Shown here one piece after another: positions 26,816 to 35,436 of a stretch of DNA of 59,937 bases. A program made the position numbers and the translations under genes. Position 1 is the stretch's first letter, and each line of letters opens with the position of its first letter. The stretch comes from Bryobacterales bacterium (GTDB lineage: Bacteria; Acidobacteriota; Terriglobia; Bryobacterales; Bryobacteraceae), in the NCBI GenBank assembly GCA_003167255.1, contig PMTR01000018.1, positions 1 to 59,937 on the forward strand, given 5' to 3'. Below the pieces are notes generated by a model. The model saw only the letters and a list, made by a program, of their open reading frames with translations, was not told the origin of the DNA and did no database searches.

Positions 26816-26916
26816 AGGTTCACAGGGCCGGGGCGTCGAGGCACATATGCTTCATTTTCTCATGACCAGGGGGCTAGCGGGAAGTTCCGCGAACAACGCA
26901 GGAAGGGTCGGACGAG

Positions 26917-27264
26917 TTAGAGCCCTATCAGAATGCGCAAGCGGTCCTCAACCTCCCGCATCGTATCCGGCGAAATAAGCCCCCAGTGTCGGGAGAATCG
27001 CCCGGTGGAAACGGAGCGAACATCTTCGCATTTGATGAAGCATTCCTGCTTCACGCCACCCTCCGGAGGCACGAGGGAAACGTGCCACGGAACACCTTTG
27101 TGGCGTGAAGTGATCGGAATAACGACAGCAAGTTCAGCGGGACCGTGGTTGAACCGGTCCACGGAAACCACCAGGGCTGGTCGGGTACCCGCCTGCTCGC
27201 GTCCCTGGGTAGGATCCAGATGGAGAAGCCAAACCTCGCCCCGAGACGGTTGGACTGTGGTCAC
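26917..27264 (-). CDS. MazF/PemK-type toxin
   Basis: A 115-aa toxin of the MazF family: RGEVWLLHLDPTQGREQAGT at the start, RPALVVSVDRFN, and the C-terminal CEDVRSVSTGRFSRHWG. Expected activity is sequence-specific mRNA cleavage, restrained by the antitoxin encoded just upstream. The ATG overlaps the antitoxin stop (ATGA), so they are translationally coupled. Not closely similar to the MazF at 295, so this is an independent module. Confidence 0.9.
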   Translation of the reverse strand: MTTVQPSRGEVWLLHLDPTQGREQAGTRPALVVSVDRFNHGPAELAVVIPITSRHKGVPWHVSLVPPEGGVKQECFIKCEDVRSVSTGRFSRHWGLISPDTMREVEDRLRILIGL

Positions 27265-27509
27265 TTCTCACCCAAGCCGTCGCCGAGGGTGTTCTCCCAC
27301 AGCTCGCGCTCGGCTATCTCATCCCGCCACGTTCGGGGATTAGCCTTCAAGACCGCATAGGCGGCATTGGCATCCTCCAGGAATTTCTCGCGGCGGTATC
27401 TCTCAATTGCCTTTTCCAGGACCGCGCCCATGGGCACTCCTTCTTTACTGGCGAGTTCTCTCAACACTTCGCGGCCTTCGGCGCTGATTCTAATATTCGC
27501 GCTGGACAT
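27261..27509 (-). CDS. Antitoxin of the MazF module (ribbon-helix-helix-like)
   Basis: An 82-aa protein beginning SANIRISAEGREVLRELAS, a beta strand plus helix suiting a ribbon-helix-helix or related DNA-binding N-terminus. The charged C-terminal half (RTWRDEIAERELWENTL) should wrap around the toxin. A perfect 16-bp palindrome 33-48 bp upstream of the ATG is the likely operator. lipA lies upstream on the same strand with 62 bp between, so the module probably uses its own promoter. Confidence 0.85.
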   Translation of the reverse strand: MSSANIRISAEGREVLRELASKEGVPMGAVLEKAIERYRREKFLEDANAAYAVLKANPRTWRDEIAERELWENTLGDGLGEK

Positions 27510-27541
27510 AATGGTAATCGTATTGTACCAACCACGCTACC

Positions 27542-27557
27542 ATTTTGTATACAAAAT
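27542..27557. promoter_or_regulatory. 16-bp palindromic operator of the mazEF-like module
   Basis: ATTTTGTATACAAAAT is a perfect palindrome in the 62-bp gap between lipA and the antitoxin start. A -10-like TACAAT follows in the antitoxin direction. A half-site-like CATACAAA lies beside it. Autoregulation by the antitoxin is inferred. Confidence 0.6.
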
Positions 27558-27571
27558 CGCATACAAACTAG

Positions 27572-28444
27572 TTAACTGCATTTCACCGCTTCCGATGCGT
27601 GATACGAACTCCTCACCAGCGGGCCGGCCTCCACGTGCGCGAAACCCATGTCCTGGCCGGCGCGGCGCAGATCGGCAAACTCTTCCGGCGGAACGTAACG
27701 CACCACCGGCAGATGCTTGGGCGATGGGCGCAGATACTGGCCGAGAGTCAGGATATCGACATAATGGGCGCGCAGGTCGCGCATCACCGCCAGCGTTTCA
27801 TCGGTGCGCTCGCCCAGGCCCAGCATCAGGCCGGATTTCGTGGGCGTGGCGGGACGCATCCCCTTGGCGGCGGCCAGCACGTCGAGCGAGCGCTGGTAGC
27901 GCGCGCCCAGCCGCACCTGGCGGTAGAGCCGCGGCACGGTTTCGGTGTTGTGGTTGAAGACGTCGGGCGCGGCTTCCATCACGGTCGCGACGGCTGCCAG
28001 GTTTCCCTGGAAATCGGGAACCAGGACTTCCACGCCGCATCCCGCCACGCGCGCGCGAATGGCGCGGATCACCAGGGCGAACAGTTCGGCGCCGCCATCT
28101 TCGCGGTCGTCGCGGTTGACGCTGGTGATCACGGCGAACTTCAGCCCCATGGCCTCCACGGCTTCGGCCACCCGGTTAGGCTCGTCGTAATCCACCGGCA
28201 GCGGCGCGCCTTTTTGCACGGCGCAAAAACCGCAGCGCCGCGTGCAGACATTGCCCAGCATCATGAAGCTAGCGGTGCGCCGGTTCCAGCATTCGCCCAC
28301 GTTGGGGCAGGCGGCGCTTTCGCAGACGGTGTGGAGGCGCAGGCGGTCGATGAGACCCTTCAGCTCGTGGTAATTCTGTCCGGCCGGCGCGGGCGCGCGC
28401 AGCCAGCGGGGCCGTTCCAACTGCGGGGCTATCGAAACCAGCAT
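27572..28444 (-). CDS. lipA: Lipoyl synthase
   Basis: A 290-aa radical-SAM enzyme that inserts two sulfurs into octanoyl-carrier domains. The auxiliary cluster ligands are Cys41, Cys46 and Cys52 (CESAACPNVGEC); the radical-SAM triad is Cys67, Cys71 and Cys74 (CTRRCGFC). The end (SSYHASE) has the conserved Ser that completes the auxiliary cluster. Length and motifs are standard. lipB is not next to it. It is divergent from the ECF sigma gene. Confidence 0.96.
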   Translation of the reverse strand: MLVSIAPQLERPRWLRAPAPAGQNYHELKGLIDRLRLHTVCESAACPNVGECWNRRTASFMMLGNVCTRRCGFCAVQKGAPLPVDYDEPNRVAEAVEAMGLKFAVITSVNRDDREDGGAELFALVIRAIRARVAGCGVEVLVPDFQGNLAAVATVMEAAPDVFNHNTETVPRLYRQVRLGARYQRSLDVLAAAKGMRPATPTKSGLMLGLGERTDETLAVMRDLRAHYVDILTLGQYLRPSPKHLPVVRYVPPEEFADLRRAGQDMGFAHVEAGPLVRSSYHASEAVKCS

Positions 28445-28573
28445 CCTATCGTCTATTGTAGCGAGACCTCTGCTCCCTTTCGGTCACGATTCGACCCCCA
28501 ACCGCAATTGCCATCGCGAGGGAGCCGAGGCCGCTCCGCTCGGCATTGATTCCGTGGCGGTTGGAGGCCGCCG

Positions 28574-28603
28574 GGAACTTTCCCTGAAAGAGTGGCGTCT
28601 ATA
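28574..28603 (+). promoter_or_regulatory. ECF-type promoter before the sigma factor gene
   Basis: GGAACTT (28574-28580), a 16-bp spacer and GTCTATA (28597-28603) match the RpoE-like ECF promoter pattern. It lies about 45 bp before the sigma gene, so the sigma factor probably transcribes its own operon. Confidence 0.65.
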
Positions 28604-28644
28604 GCTTTGCAAGGCCGGTTTATTCTTGCTAGGTTGGAGTCAGG

Positions 28645-29334
28645 TTGAAAGTGAGGCAAGGGGTGGCCACTTCGATCCTGGACTTACGGTCGGACCGGGC
28701 GTCTGAGGGCGCCGCGGCGGACAATCTCCGTCTTGTGGAAGGCTTGCGCACCGGTGCTGGATGGGCCTACGAGGAGTTGATCGCTCTCTTCCAGCAACCG
28801 GTGTATGCGCTGGCGATGCGCTTGCTCGACGATCCAGCCGAATCGAGCGACGTGGTTCAGGAAGTCTTCCTGAAAGTATTTCGCAATATTGGAAACTTCC
28901 ACGGCAAGAGTACGTTGCGGACCTGGATTTACCGCATCACGGTAAACGAGGCGCACAACGCGCGGCGCTGGTTCTTCCGCCACCGCAGGCGCGAAGTGGA
29001 GCTCGACTCGGATCCGGAAGAAGCGCGCAACTGGAAGGAGATTATACCGGACAATGGGCGGACGCCATATGACGTGGTGCTGGATTCGGAACAGCGCGCG
29101 GCCATTGAGGCGGCTTTGGGAAGGATCAGCCCGATCTTCCGTGAGGCTGTGGTGCTTCGGGACATCACGGACCTGAGTTATGAAGAGATCGCCGCCGTGT
29201 TGGCGGTATCTCTGGGGACAGTAAAATCTCGAATCTTGCGGGGCCGCGAAGCCCTGCGGGAAGAGCTCGCGGGAAGCCTGAAACCGAGGCCGGCCTTGCG
29301 ACTGATGCCCGAAACGGCAGAGAAGATGTCATGA
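28645..29334 (+). CDS. ECF-type RNA polymerase sigma factor
   Basis: A 229-aa sigma factor. Region 2 lies at about 45-115 (LLDDPAESSDVVQEVFLKVF, then TLRTWIYRITVNEAHN), and region 4 at about 165-215 (LSYEEIAAVLAVSLGTVKSR). No region 3 is present. It is a little longer than most ECF factors because of an N-terminal extension. TTG 28645 has GGAG 5 bp upstream; GTG 28651 is possible. The stop overlaps the ATG of an anti-sigma gene (ATGA), and an ECF-type promoter lies upstream. Confidence 0.9.
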   Translation: MKVRQGVATSILDLRSDRASEGAAADNLRLVEGLRTGAGWAYEELIALFQQPVYALAMRLLDDPAESSDVVQEVFLKVFRNIGNFHGKSTLRTWIYRITVNEAHNARRWFFRHRRREVELDSDPEEARNWKEIIPDNGRTPYDVVLDSEQRAAIEAALGRISPIFREAVVLRDITDLSYEEIAAVLAVSLGTVKSRILRGREALREELAGSLKPRPALRLMPETAEKMS

Positions 29335-30047
29335 GCTGCGAAAACGTGCAAGAGCGGATTTCCCTTCTCCTCGACCGGAAGTTACCGGCCCGGGAGCGGG
29401 AGAGTATGTTGGCGCACATCGGAGCGTGCCGCGCGTGCGGAACACGTTTCGAAATGATGCAAAACCAGGTTGCCATGGTACGCGGACTGGACCAACCGGC
29501 GATCCCGCCGCAACTCGCGGCGCGGTTGAGCGTTTTGGCATCTCACGAGTGCGAACGCACGCTCGCTCGCGCGAGCCTGTTGGCCCGCCTGCAGTGCTGG
29601 GCCGCGCGCGTGGATCTGGCATTCGACAACTTGATGCGGCCCGTGGCGCTGCCATTTACCGGCGGCGTGCTCTCCACGCTGCTGATCTTCACTCTGCTGG
29701 TCCCCAGCCTGAGCTTCTCGCACGATATCCGCGGCCGGGAGTTTTATACCGCGCCGGCCGGCAAGATGGTCACCAATCCCTGGGACCAGGTAGCCGACGC
29801 GGATGACGACTTCCCGCGCATCGAAACGCCCACCACTGCGCCGTCGGATTACTACAACGTCGTCGACATGAAGATTGACGAGACGGGGCGCGTGGTGGAT
29901 TGGTCGGTGGTGCGAGGCGAACTGACCCCCGACATGAAGAGCATCATCATGCTGGGACGATTCCAACCGGCGACGGAATTCGGCGTTCCGACGCAAGGAA
30001 CCATCCGCGTGGTCCAATCCTGCGCCAGCGCCACGGTGCGCGGCTAG
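29331..30047 (+). CDS. Zinc-finger anti-sigma factor with TonB-like C-terminus
   Basis: A 238-aa membrane-spanning protein. The N-terminal anti-sigma zinc motif is His29-x3-Cys33-x2-Cys36 (HIGACRAC), with Cys3 as a possible fourth ligand. A transmembrane helix lies at about 107-127 (LPFTGGVLSTLLIFTLLVP). The C-terminal part (NVVDMKIDETGRVVDWSVVR) resembles a TonB C-terminal/energy-transducer fold, here facing the periplasm. It is likely to bind the sigma factor until an envelope signal frees it. Confidence 0.85.
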   Translation: MSCENVQERISLLLDRKLPARERESMLAHIGACRACGTRFEMMQNQVAMVRGLDQPAIPPQLAARLSVLASHECERTLARASLLARLQCWAARVDLAFDNLMRPVALPFTGGVLSTLLIFTLLVPSLSFSHDIRGREFYTAPAGKMVTNPWDQVADADDDFPRIETPTTAPSDYYNVVDMKIDETGRVVDWSVVRGELTPDMKSIIMLGRFQPATEFGVPTQGTIRVVQSCASATVRG

Positions 30048-30056
30048 CGGCGCCGG

Positions 30057-30791
30057 GTGTCGCGACAAAAACTCGGTCAACATTTTCTCATCAAGGGCTC
30101 CGTCCTCGAGCGCATCGCCGCGGCCGCCTGCCCTGCCCCGGCCGAACTGGTGATTGAAATCGGCCCGGGACGCGGCGCTCTCACCGAAAGACTGCTGAAG
30201 CGCGCGGCGCGCGTAGTCGCCATCGAAGTGGACCCGTACCTGGTGGACCACTTGCGCCGCAAGTTCGCCGCCGAACCGCGTCTGGAAGTGGTGCAGGCAG
30301 ACGTGCTCGAAACCGACCTGGCGCAGTGGGGCGCCGCACCGCTCGCCGGAAATCTGCCGTACTACATCACCTCTCCGATCCTGGAACAGGTCGCGCGGCT
30401 GCGCCTGCCGCGCGCGGTGTTTCTGATTCAGAAGGAAGTGGCCGAGCGCCTGGTGGCCCGGCCCGGCTCGCGCGCCTACGGCTTTCTCACGGTGCAGACG
30501 GCGCTCTTCGCGGCGGCCCGCCTGCTCTTCGAAGTGAAGCCCTCGGCGTTTCATCCGCCTCCCAAGGTGGATTCCGCGGTGGTGCTGCTGGAGCCGAGGC
30601 CCGCTGCGACGGCCGACGCCGGCGGCTTCCTGCGTTTCGCCGGCCTATGCTTCGCGCACAAGCGCAAGACCATCCGCAACAACCTGGCGGAAGTCTACGG
30701 GAAAGACGTGGTGGGGGCCTGGCCCGAAGCCGGACTACGGGCGGAACAAATTCCGCTGGAGGGCCTGCTGGCGATGTACGCGCGTGTGTAG
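30057..30791 (+). CDS. rsmA: 16S rRNA adenine dimethyltransferase KsgA/RsmA
   Basis: A 244-aa SAM-dependent enzyme that dimethylates A1518 and A1519 of 16S rRNA. Motif I is VIEIGPGRGALTE, the catalytic motif is NLPYYITSPI, and QKEVAERLVARPGSRAYG is typical. It starts at GTG 30057 (MSRQKLGQHFLIKG), 9 bp after the anti-sigma stop. It is convergent with the thiolase gene, with a long inverted repeat joining the two stops. Confidence 0.95.
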   Translation: MSRQKLGQHFLIKGSVLERIAAAACPAPAELVIEIGPGRGALTERLLKRAARVVAIEVDPYLVDHLRRKFAAEPRLEVVQADVLETDLAQWGAAPLAGNLPYYITSPILEQVARLRLPRAVFLIQKEVAERLVARPGSRAYGFLTVQTALFAAARLLFEVKPSAFHPPPKVDSAVVLLEPRPAATADAGGFLRFAGLCFAHKRKTIRNNLAEVYGKDVVGAWPEAGLRAEQIPLEGLLAMYARV

Positions 30792-30852
30792 GACAGGCCT
30801 CCTGGCCTGTCATGCTGTAACAGGAGAAGACAGGCCGGGAGGCCTGTCCTAC
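30788..30852. terminator. Long inverted repeat joining two convergent stop codons
   Basis: The arms 30788-30811 and 30829-30852 are 24 bp with one mismatch. Each arm is itself a hairpin, for example GACAGGCC-TCCT-GGCCTGTC. The arms contain the TAG of rsmA on one strand and the TAG of the thiolase gene on the other. A bidirectional terminator is the obvious reading. Confidence 0.7.
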
Positions 30853-31985
30853 ATTCGCTCCAATATCCCCGCCGCCCCTTGCCCGCCACCCACGCACATC
30901 GTGACCATGCCGTAGCGCGCTTGGCGCCGGTCGAGTTCGCGCAGCAGAGTGGCCACCAGTCTGGCGCCGGTCGCGCCCAGAGGATGTCCCAGAGCCACCG
31001 CCCCGCCATTCGGATTGATGCGGGCGGGATCGAGATGGGCCACCCGGATCACGGCCAGCGCCTGCACCGCAAAAGCCTCGTTCAGTTCGATCACATCCAT
31101 GTCGTCCAGCTTCAGACCGGCCATGGCCAACGCCTTGGGAATGGCGACCACCGGGCCGATGCCCATGATGTCCGGCGGCACTCCCGCCGCGGCGAAGCTC
31201 ACGAACCGCGCCTTGGGCGTGAGCGAGAGCTGGCGCGCGCGGGTTTCCGACATCACCAGCGCGGCGGAGGCGCCGTCGCTGGTTTGCGAAGAGTTGCCCG
31301 CCGTCACCGTGCCCTTCGCGTGGAAGACCGGCTTCAATCTCGCCAGCGCCTCGAGCGTGGTGTCGGCGCGCGGGCCTTCGTCTTCTTCGAGCGCTCCGTG
31401 GGCGGCTTCCACGGGGACCATCTCGTCGGCGAAGCGGCCGCCATCGCGCGCCGCCACCGCCTTCTGGTGGCTGCCCAGCGCGAAGCGGTCGGCCTCTTCG
31501 CGCGAGATCCCGTAGCGCTGCTGCACGCGCTCCGCGGTAAGCCCCATGGTGAGGTAATAATCCGGCCGGCGATCCACCAACCAGGGATTGGGCGCGGGCT
31601 TCAGACCGCCCCGCGCCGTCATACTCATGGATTCGCTGCCGCCTGCGATCAGCGTGTGCGCGGCGCCCGCGCGAATGCGCTCCGCGGCCATCGCAATGGC
31701 TTGCAAGCCGGAACTGCAGAAGCGGTTAATGGTCATGCCGGGCACGCTATCCGGAAGTCCGGCGCGCAGCAGCGCTCCGCGCGCCATGTTGTTGCCGGCT
31801 TCGCCTTCCGGCATGGCGCAGCCCAGAATCACGTCTTCCACCTCTTCCCTGGCCTGCGGATAGCGCGCCAGCAGCGCTTGGATGACCAGCGCGGCCAGGT
31901 CGTCCGGACGGGTGTGGCGCAGCGCGCCGCGCGGGGCCTTTCCCACCGGGGTGCGGAGACAATCGACGATCACGGCTTCGGGCAT
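30849..31985 (-). CDS. fadA: Acetyl-CoA C-acyltransferase (thiolase)
   Basis: A 378-aa thiolase that cleaves 3-ketoacyl-CoA to acetyl-CoA and a shortened acyl-CoA. The active Cys is Cys90 (INRFCSSGLQAIAMA), the His is in ALGHPLGATGARL, and the second Cys is in MVTMCVGGGQGA (about 364). It starts 6 bp after the multifunctional dehydrogenase stop, forming an operon. The pair resembles FadN-FadA of Bacillus type. Confidence 0.92.
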   Translation of the reverse strand: MPEAVIVDCLRTPVGKAPRGALRHTRPDDLAALVIQALLARYPQAREEVEDVILGCAMPEGEAGNNMARGALLRAGLPDSVPGMTINRFCSSGLQAIAMAAERIRAGAAHTLIAGGSESMSMTARGGLKPAPNPWLVDRRPDYYLTMGLTAERVQQRYGISREEADRFALGSHQKAVAARDGGRFADEMVPVEAAHGALEEDEGPRADTTLEALARLKPVFHAKGTVTAGNSSQTSDGASAALVMSETRARQLSLTPKARFVSFAAAGVPPDIMGIGPVVAIPKALAMAGLKLDDMDVIELNEAFAVQALAVIRVAHLDPARINPNGGAVALGHPLGATGARLVATLLRELDRRQARYGMVTMCVGGGQGAAGILERM

Positions 31986-31991
31986 GGCAGT

Positions 31992-34328
31992 TTAATTCCT
32001 TAACGTCTTTCCGGTCTTGAGCATGGCTTGAATCCGCTCCTGGGTCTTGGGTTGGCCGCACAGGCTGAGGAAGGCCTCGCGCTCGAGATCGAGCAGATGC
32101 TGTTCGGATACGGCCTGCCCGCCGGCCAGGCGCCCCCCGCTCAGCACGTGCGCCAGTTTCTCCCCGATCACGGCATCGTATTCGCTGATGTAGCCCCCTT
32201 CACGCGCCAGATGGATTCCCATCTTCAGCGTCGCGAATCCGGCTTCGCCTTCCACCGGGATGTCCTGTCGCGGCGCGCCGGGCACATATCCGGCGGCCAG
32301 CGCCAGAGCCGCGGCCTTGGCATCCGCCACCAGCCGCTCCGGGCTCATGGTAATTCCATCCTGCGCGCGCAGCAGGCCCAGCTCGCGGGCGTGCGCGGCG
32401 CTGCCCGACATCTTGGCATAGCCGATCAATTCGAAGGCCGCCTTGGCATGGCCGAGCCGCAGCAGCATCTCCTTGCAGCCTCCCGCGGCGGGGATGAGCC
32501 CGACGCCGGTTTCCACCAGTCCCATGGATGTCTCGGCCGAGGCCTGCGCCCGCGTGGCATGCAGCACCATCTCGCAGCCGCCGCCCAACGTCATGGCAAA
32601 CGGCGCGGCCACCACTGGCACCGGAGCGTACTTGAGAGCCATGTTGGCCTGCTGGAAACGCCGGATCGCCTCATCCAGATCCTGCCACTCGCCTTCCTGC
32701 GCGGCCAGCAACAGGGTCGCCAGATTGGCGCCGGCGCTGAAGTGCTCGCCCTGGTTGGCAATCACCAGCGCCATAAAGCCGCGCTCGATCTCATTCAGAG
32801 CCGTGCCAACCATCGCCAGCGCGTCGTCCGCCAGCGTGTTCATCTTGCTATGGAATTCCAGGCAGAGTGCGCCATCGCCCAGATCGATGAGCGACGCACC
32901 CGGGTTGGTCTTCACCACCCCCCGCGCACGCTTGATGTCATTCAACACCAGCACGCCGGGCCGCGCTTCGAGGTCCTGCCAGGCTCCGCCGTGAAGGTCA
33001 AACCAGCGCGTGCGCGGCTGGCCCTCGCGATCGGCGGTGCCATAGAAGCAGCGCGCGCCGGAAGCCAGCATGCGCTCCACGTTCGGCGGCGCCGCGCAAT
33101 TCTCGCGGCGCATCCGCTCCACCGTCGCTTCCACGCCAAGCGCGTCCCAGAACTCGAATGGCCCCAGCGGAAACGCAAAGCCCCAACGCATGGCGCGATC
33201 GATCTCCACAATGCGGCCGGAGATCTCCGGCACCATCTGGGCCGAGTAGATAAACAGATCGCGGAACAGCGGCCACAGAAACCGGCCCGCGCGATCGTCG
33301 TCGGCCGTTAGCGCGCGCAGGCGCTGCGGCAGATCGGTGATGGCGCGAGCCGCGTCGGCCGCGGCGAAATGGGCCTTTTGCGCCGGATGATACTCCAGGG
33401 TCTTGCGGTCGATGGCGTGAATTTCCTTGTCCGCGCCTTTGCCAACACGCTTGTAAAATCCTTGGCCGCGTTTTTCGCCCAGCCAGCCGCGCTCGATCAT
33501 GCGCGCCATGAATTCCGGCACCACGTAGCGCTCGCGCGCCGGATCGTTGGGCGCCAGATCGTACAGGTTGCGCAGCACGTGCGCCCATACGTCGAGGCCA
33601 ATGATATCCACCAGGCGAAAACTGGCCGAGCGCGGGAGGCCGATCAGCGGCCCCGTGAGCAAGTCCACTTCCTCCACCGTATAGTCACCCTCCACGGCCA
33701 GCTTGTGGACGGTCGCGCCGAAGAAGCAGCCGATGCGGTTGGCGATGAAGTTGGGCGTGTCCTTGCAAGGCACCACGCCTTTGCCCAGGTGCAGGTCGCA
33801 GAAGTTGGCAACCCACGTGAGCACTTCGGCGGCGGTGTCCGGGCCGGGAATCAGCTCCACCAAATGCAGATAGCGTGGCGGATTGAAAAAATGCGTGCCC
33901 AGAAAATGACGGCGCAGTTCGTGCGGGAAACTCTCCGCGATGCTCGCCAGTGGGATCCCGCTGGTGTTGGTGGAAAGAATCGTGCCGGGCGTCCGGACCT
34001 GCGCCACGCGCTCGAACAGGCGGCGCTTGATCTCAAGGTTTTCCGAAACCGCCTCCACAATCCAATCGCACTGGCGCAGGCGGCCCAGATCGTCCTCAAA
34101 GTTGCCGGGCGCAATCAACCTCATGGCCGCATCCGTGAAGAATGCCACGGGCTTCTGTTTGGCGGCATTCTCGACGCCCGCGAGCGCGGCGGCGTTGCGC
34201 TTGGGCTGATCCGGAATCACGATATCAAGCAAGTCCACCGGGAACCCGGCGTTGGCAAAATGGGCTGCAATCCGCGAACCCATGGTTCCAGCTCCCAGAA
34301 CCGCGACACGGCGAAGAGGTTTCATCAA
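31992..34328 (-). CDS. fadN: Bifunctional 3-hydroxyacyl-CoA dehydrogenase / enoyl-CoA hydratase (FadN-like)
   Basis: A 778-aa fusion. The N-terminal half is a 3-hydroxyacyl-CoA dehydrogenase with the NAD motif VAVLGAGTMGSRIAAHFANA, the conserved GTHFFNPP and the C-terminal helical domain. From about residue 460 onward there is an enoyl-CoA hydratase/isomerase domain (LVIANQGEHFSAGANL, then FAMTLGGGCEMVLHATRAQA). In E. coli FadB the order is the reverse; dehydrogenase-first is typical of FadN. A thiolase follows 6 bp later. No acyl-CoA dehydrogenase is adjacent. Confidence 0.9.
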   Translation of the reverse strand: MMKPLRRVAVLGAGTMGSRIAAHFANAGFPVDLLDIVIPDQPKRNAAALAGVENAAKQKPVAFFTDAAMRLIAPGNFEDDLGRLRQCDWIVEAVSENLEIKRRLFERVAQVRTPGTILSTNTSGIPLASIAESFPHELRRHFLGTHFFNPPRYLHLVELIPGPDTAAEVLTWVANFCDLHLGKGVVPCKDTPNFIANRIGCFFGATVHKLAVEGDYTVEEVDLLTGPLIGLPRSASFRLVDIIGLDVWAHVLRNLYDLAPNDPARERYVVPEFMARMIERGWLGEKRGQGFYKRVGKGADKEIHAIDRKTLEYHPAQKAHFAAADAARAITDLPQRLRALTADDDRAGRFLWPLFRDLFIYSAQMVPEISGRIVEIDRAMRWGFAFPLGPFEFWDALGVEATVERMRRENCAAPPNVERMLASGARCFYGTADREGQPRTRWFDLHGGAWQDLEARPGVLVLNDIKRARGVVKTNPGASLIDLGDGALCLEFHSKMNTLADDALAMVGTALNEIERGFMALVIANQGEHFSAGANLATLLLAAQEGEWQDLDEAIRRFQQANMALKYAPVPVVAAPFAMTLGGGCEMVLHATRAQASAETSMGLVETGVGLIPAAGGCKEMLLRLGHAKAAFELIGYAKMSGSAAHARELGLLRAQDGITMSPERLVADAKAAALALAAGYVPGAPRQDIPVEGEAGFATLKMGIHLAREGGYISEYDAVIGEKLAHVLSGGRLAGGQAVSEQHLLDLEREAFLSLCGQPKTQERIQAMLKTGKTLRN

Positions 34329-34395
34329 CAGTTAGTTTAACTGCGCCCGCAGTCTCTGAGAAGTCGGCCAAACCGTGCCACGCTATCATTAGTTC

Positions 34396-35412
34396 TTGGG
34401 ACCTTCCGCAGCGCCGCGCCGCAAACTGCCTTCCTGGGCGCCCCAGGCCGCCGGTTATTGCGTATCGCTCGGTTGCCTGGTCTGGGTGCTGCACGGCTAC
34501 CCGCTCGCCGATCTGATGCCCAACATCCGCTCGCTCGACTGGCGATGGGTGTCGATCGCCGTCCTCACCGATCTCTCCGTCTACCTGTCGCACGCGTGGC
34601 GCTGGAACACGTTGCTCAGCCCGGTGGTGCGCCTGCGGCTGTGGCGCACCGTGCAGGCCATCTACATCGGCCTGTTCGCCAACGAGGTGCTGCCGTTGCG
34701 CGTGGGTGAGCTGATCCGCTGTTACCTGCTGGCCCACTGGAACGATTTGCGGCTCTCGCTGGGTTTCGCTTCCGCCGCCGTGGAGCGGCTGATCGACGGC
34801 GTGTGGATGGTGATCGCGTTCCTCATCACCGCCAGCCTGGTGAGAGGCATACCCGAAGATCTCGTCATCCTGGTTCAAATTATAGGATTGCTGGTGCTCG
34901 CGGGAACCGTCGTGCTGTTTTGGATCATCCGGCACAAGCAGCAGGCCCACGCGGTGGTGCGTGAGAGTCGCTGGTCGTCGACCCTCCGTCACGTGCTGGA
35001 AGGCCTGCACCTCATGGGCAACCTGCGCACGCTCTCGCTCACCAGCGCCATCAGCCTGCTCTACCTGGTGCTGCAGTTCTTTACCGTGTACGCCCTGATG
35101 CGGGCCTACGGACTGGATCTTTCCTTCTGGGCTGCCGCCGGAGTGTTGACCATCGTGCGCCTGGCCACCGTGGTGCCTAATGCGCCGGGCAATGTGGGTC
35201 TATTCCAAGCCGCCTGCGTGATGGCGCTGCACCTCTTCGACGTGGAGAAGAACGACGCCACCACGTTCTCGATCATCCTGTGGGGCGCGTCCACTTTGCC
35301 CCTGCTGATTGGCGGAGCGGTGGCGACGGCGCTCACCGGCTCCAATATCGGCGAGTTGCACACCCGCGCCAAGAGAGGCCTGGCAGAGGCCCACCACGCC
35401 GGCGAAGGGTAG
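34396..35412 (+). CDS. Flippase-like (lysylphosphatidylglycerol synthase TM-type) membrane protein
   Basis: A 338-aa protein with about eight transmembrane helices. It fits the UPF0104/LPG_synthase_TM family: SHAWRWNTLLSPVVRL, IGLFANEVLPLRVGELIRCY and PNAPGNVGLFQAACVMALH. Family members include presumed lipid flippases and membrane parts of MprF. No aminoacyl transfer domain is attached. TTG 34396 is the start with only weak support. ilvE follows after 24 bp on the same strand. Confidence 0.8.
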   Translation: MGPSAAPRRKLPSWAPQAAGYCVSLGCLVWVLHGYPLADLMPNIRSLDWRWVSIAVLTDLSVYLSHAWRWNTLLSPVVRLRLWRTVQAIYIGLFANEVLPLRVGELIRCYLLAHWNDLRLSLGFASAAVERLIDGVWMVIAFLITASLVRGIPEDLVILVQIIGLLVLAGTVVLFWIIRHKQQAHAVVRESRWSSTLRHVLEGLHLMGNLRTLSLTSAISLLYLVLQFFTVYALMRAYGLDLSFWAAAGVLTIVRLATVVPNAPGNVGLFQAACVMALHLFDVEKNDATTFSIILWGASTLPLLIGGAVATALTGSNIGELHTRAKRGLAEAHHAGEG

Positions 35413-35436
35413 AATCAGCCTTGTTATAATGAGCCT

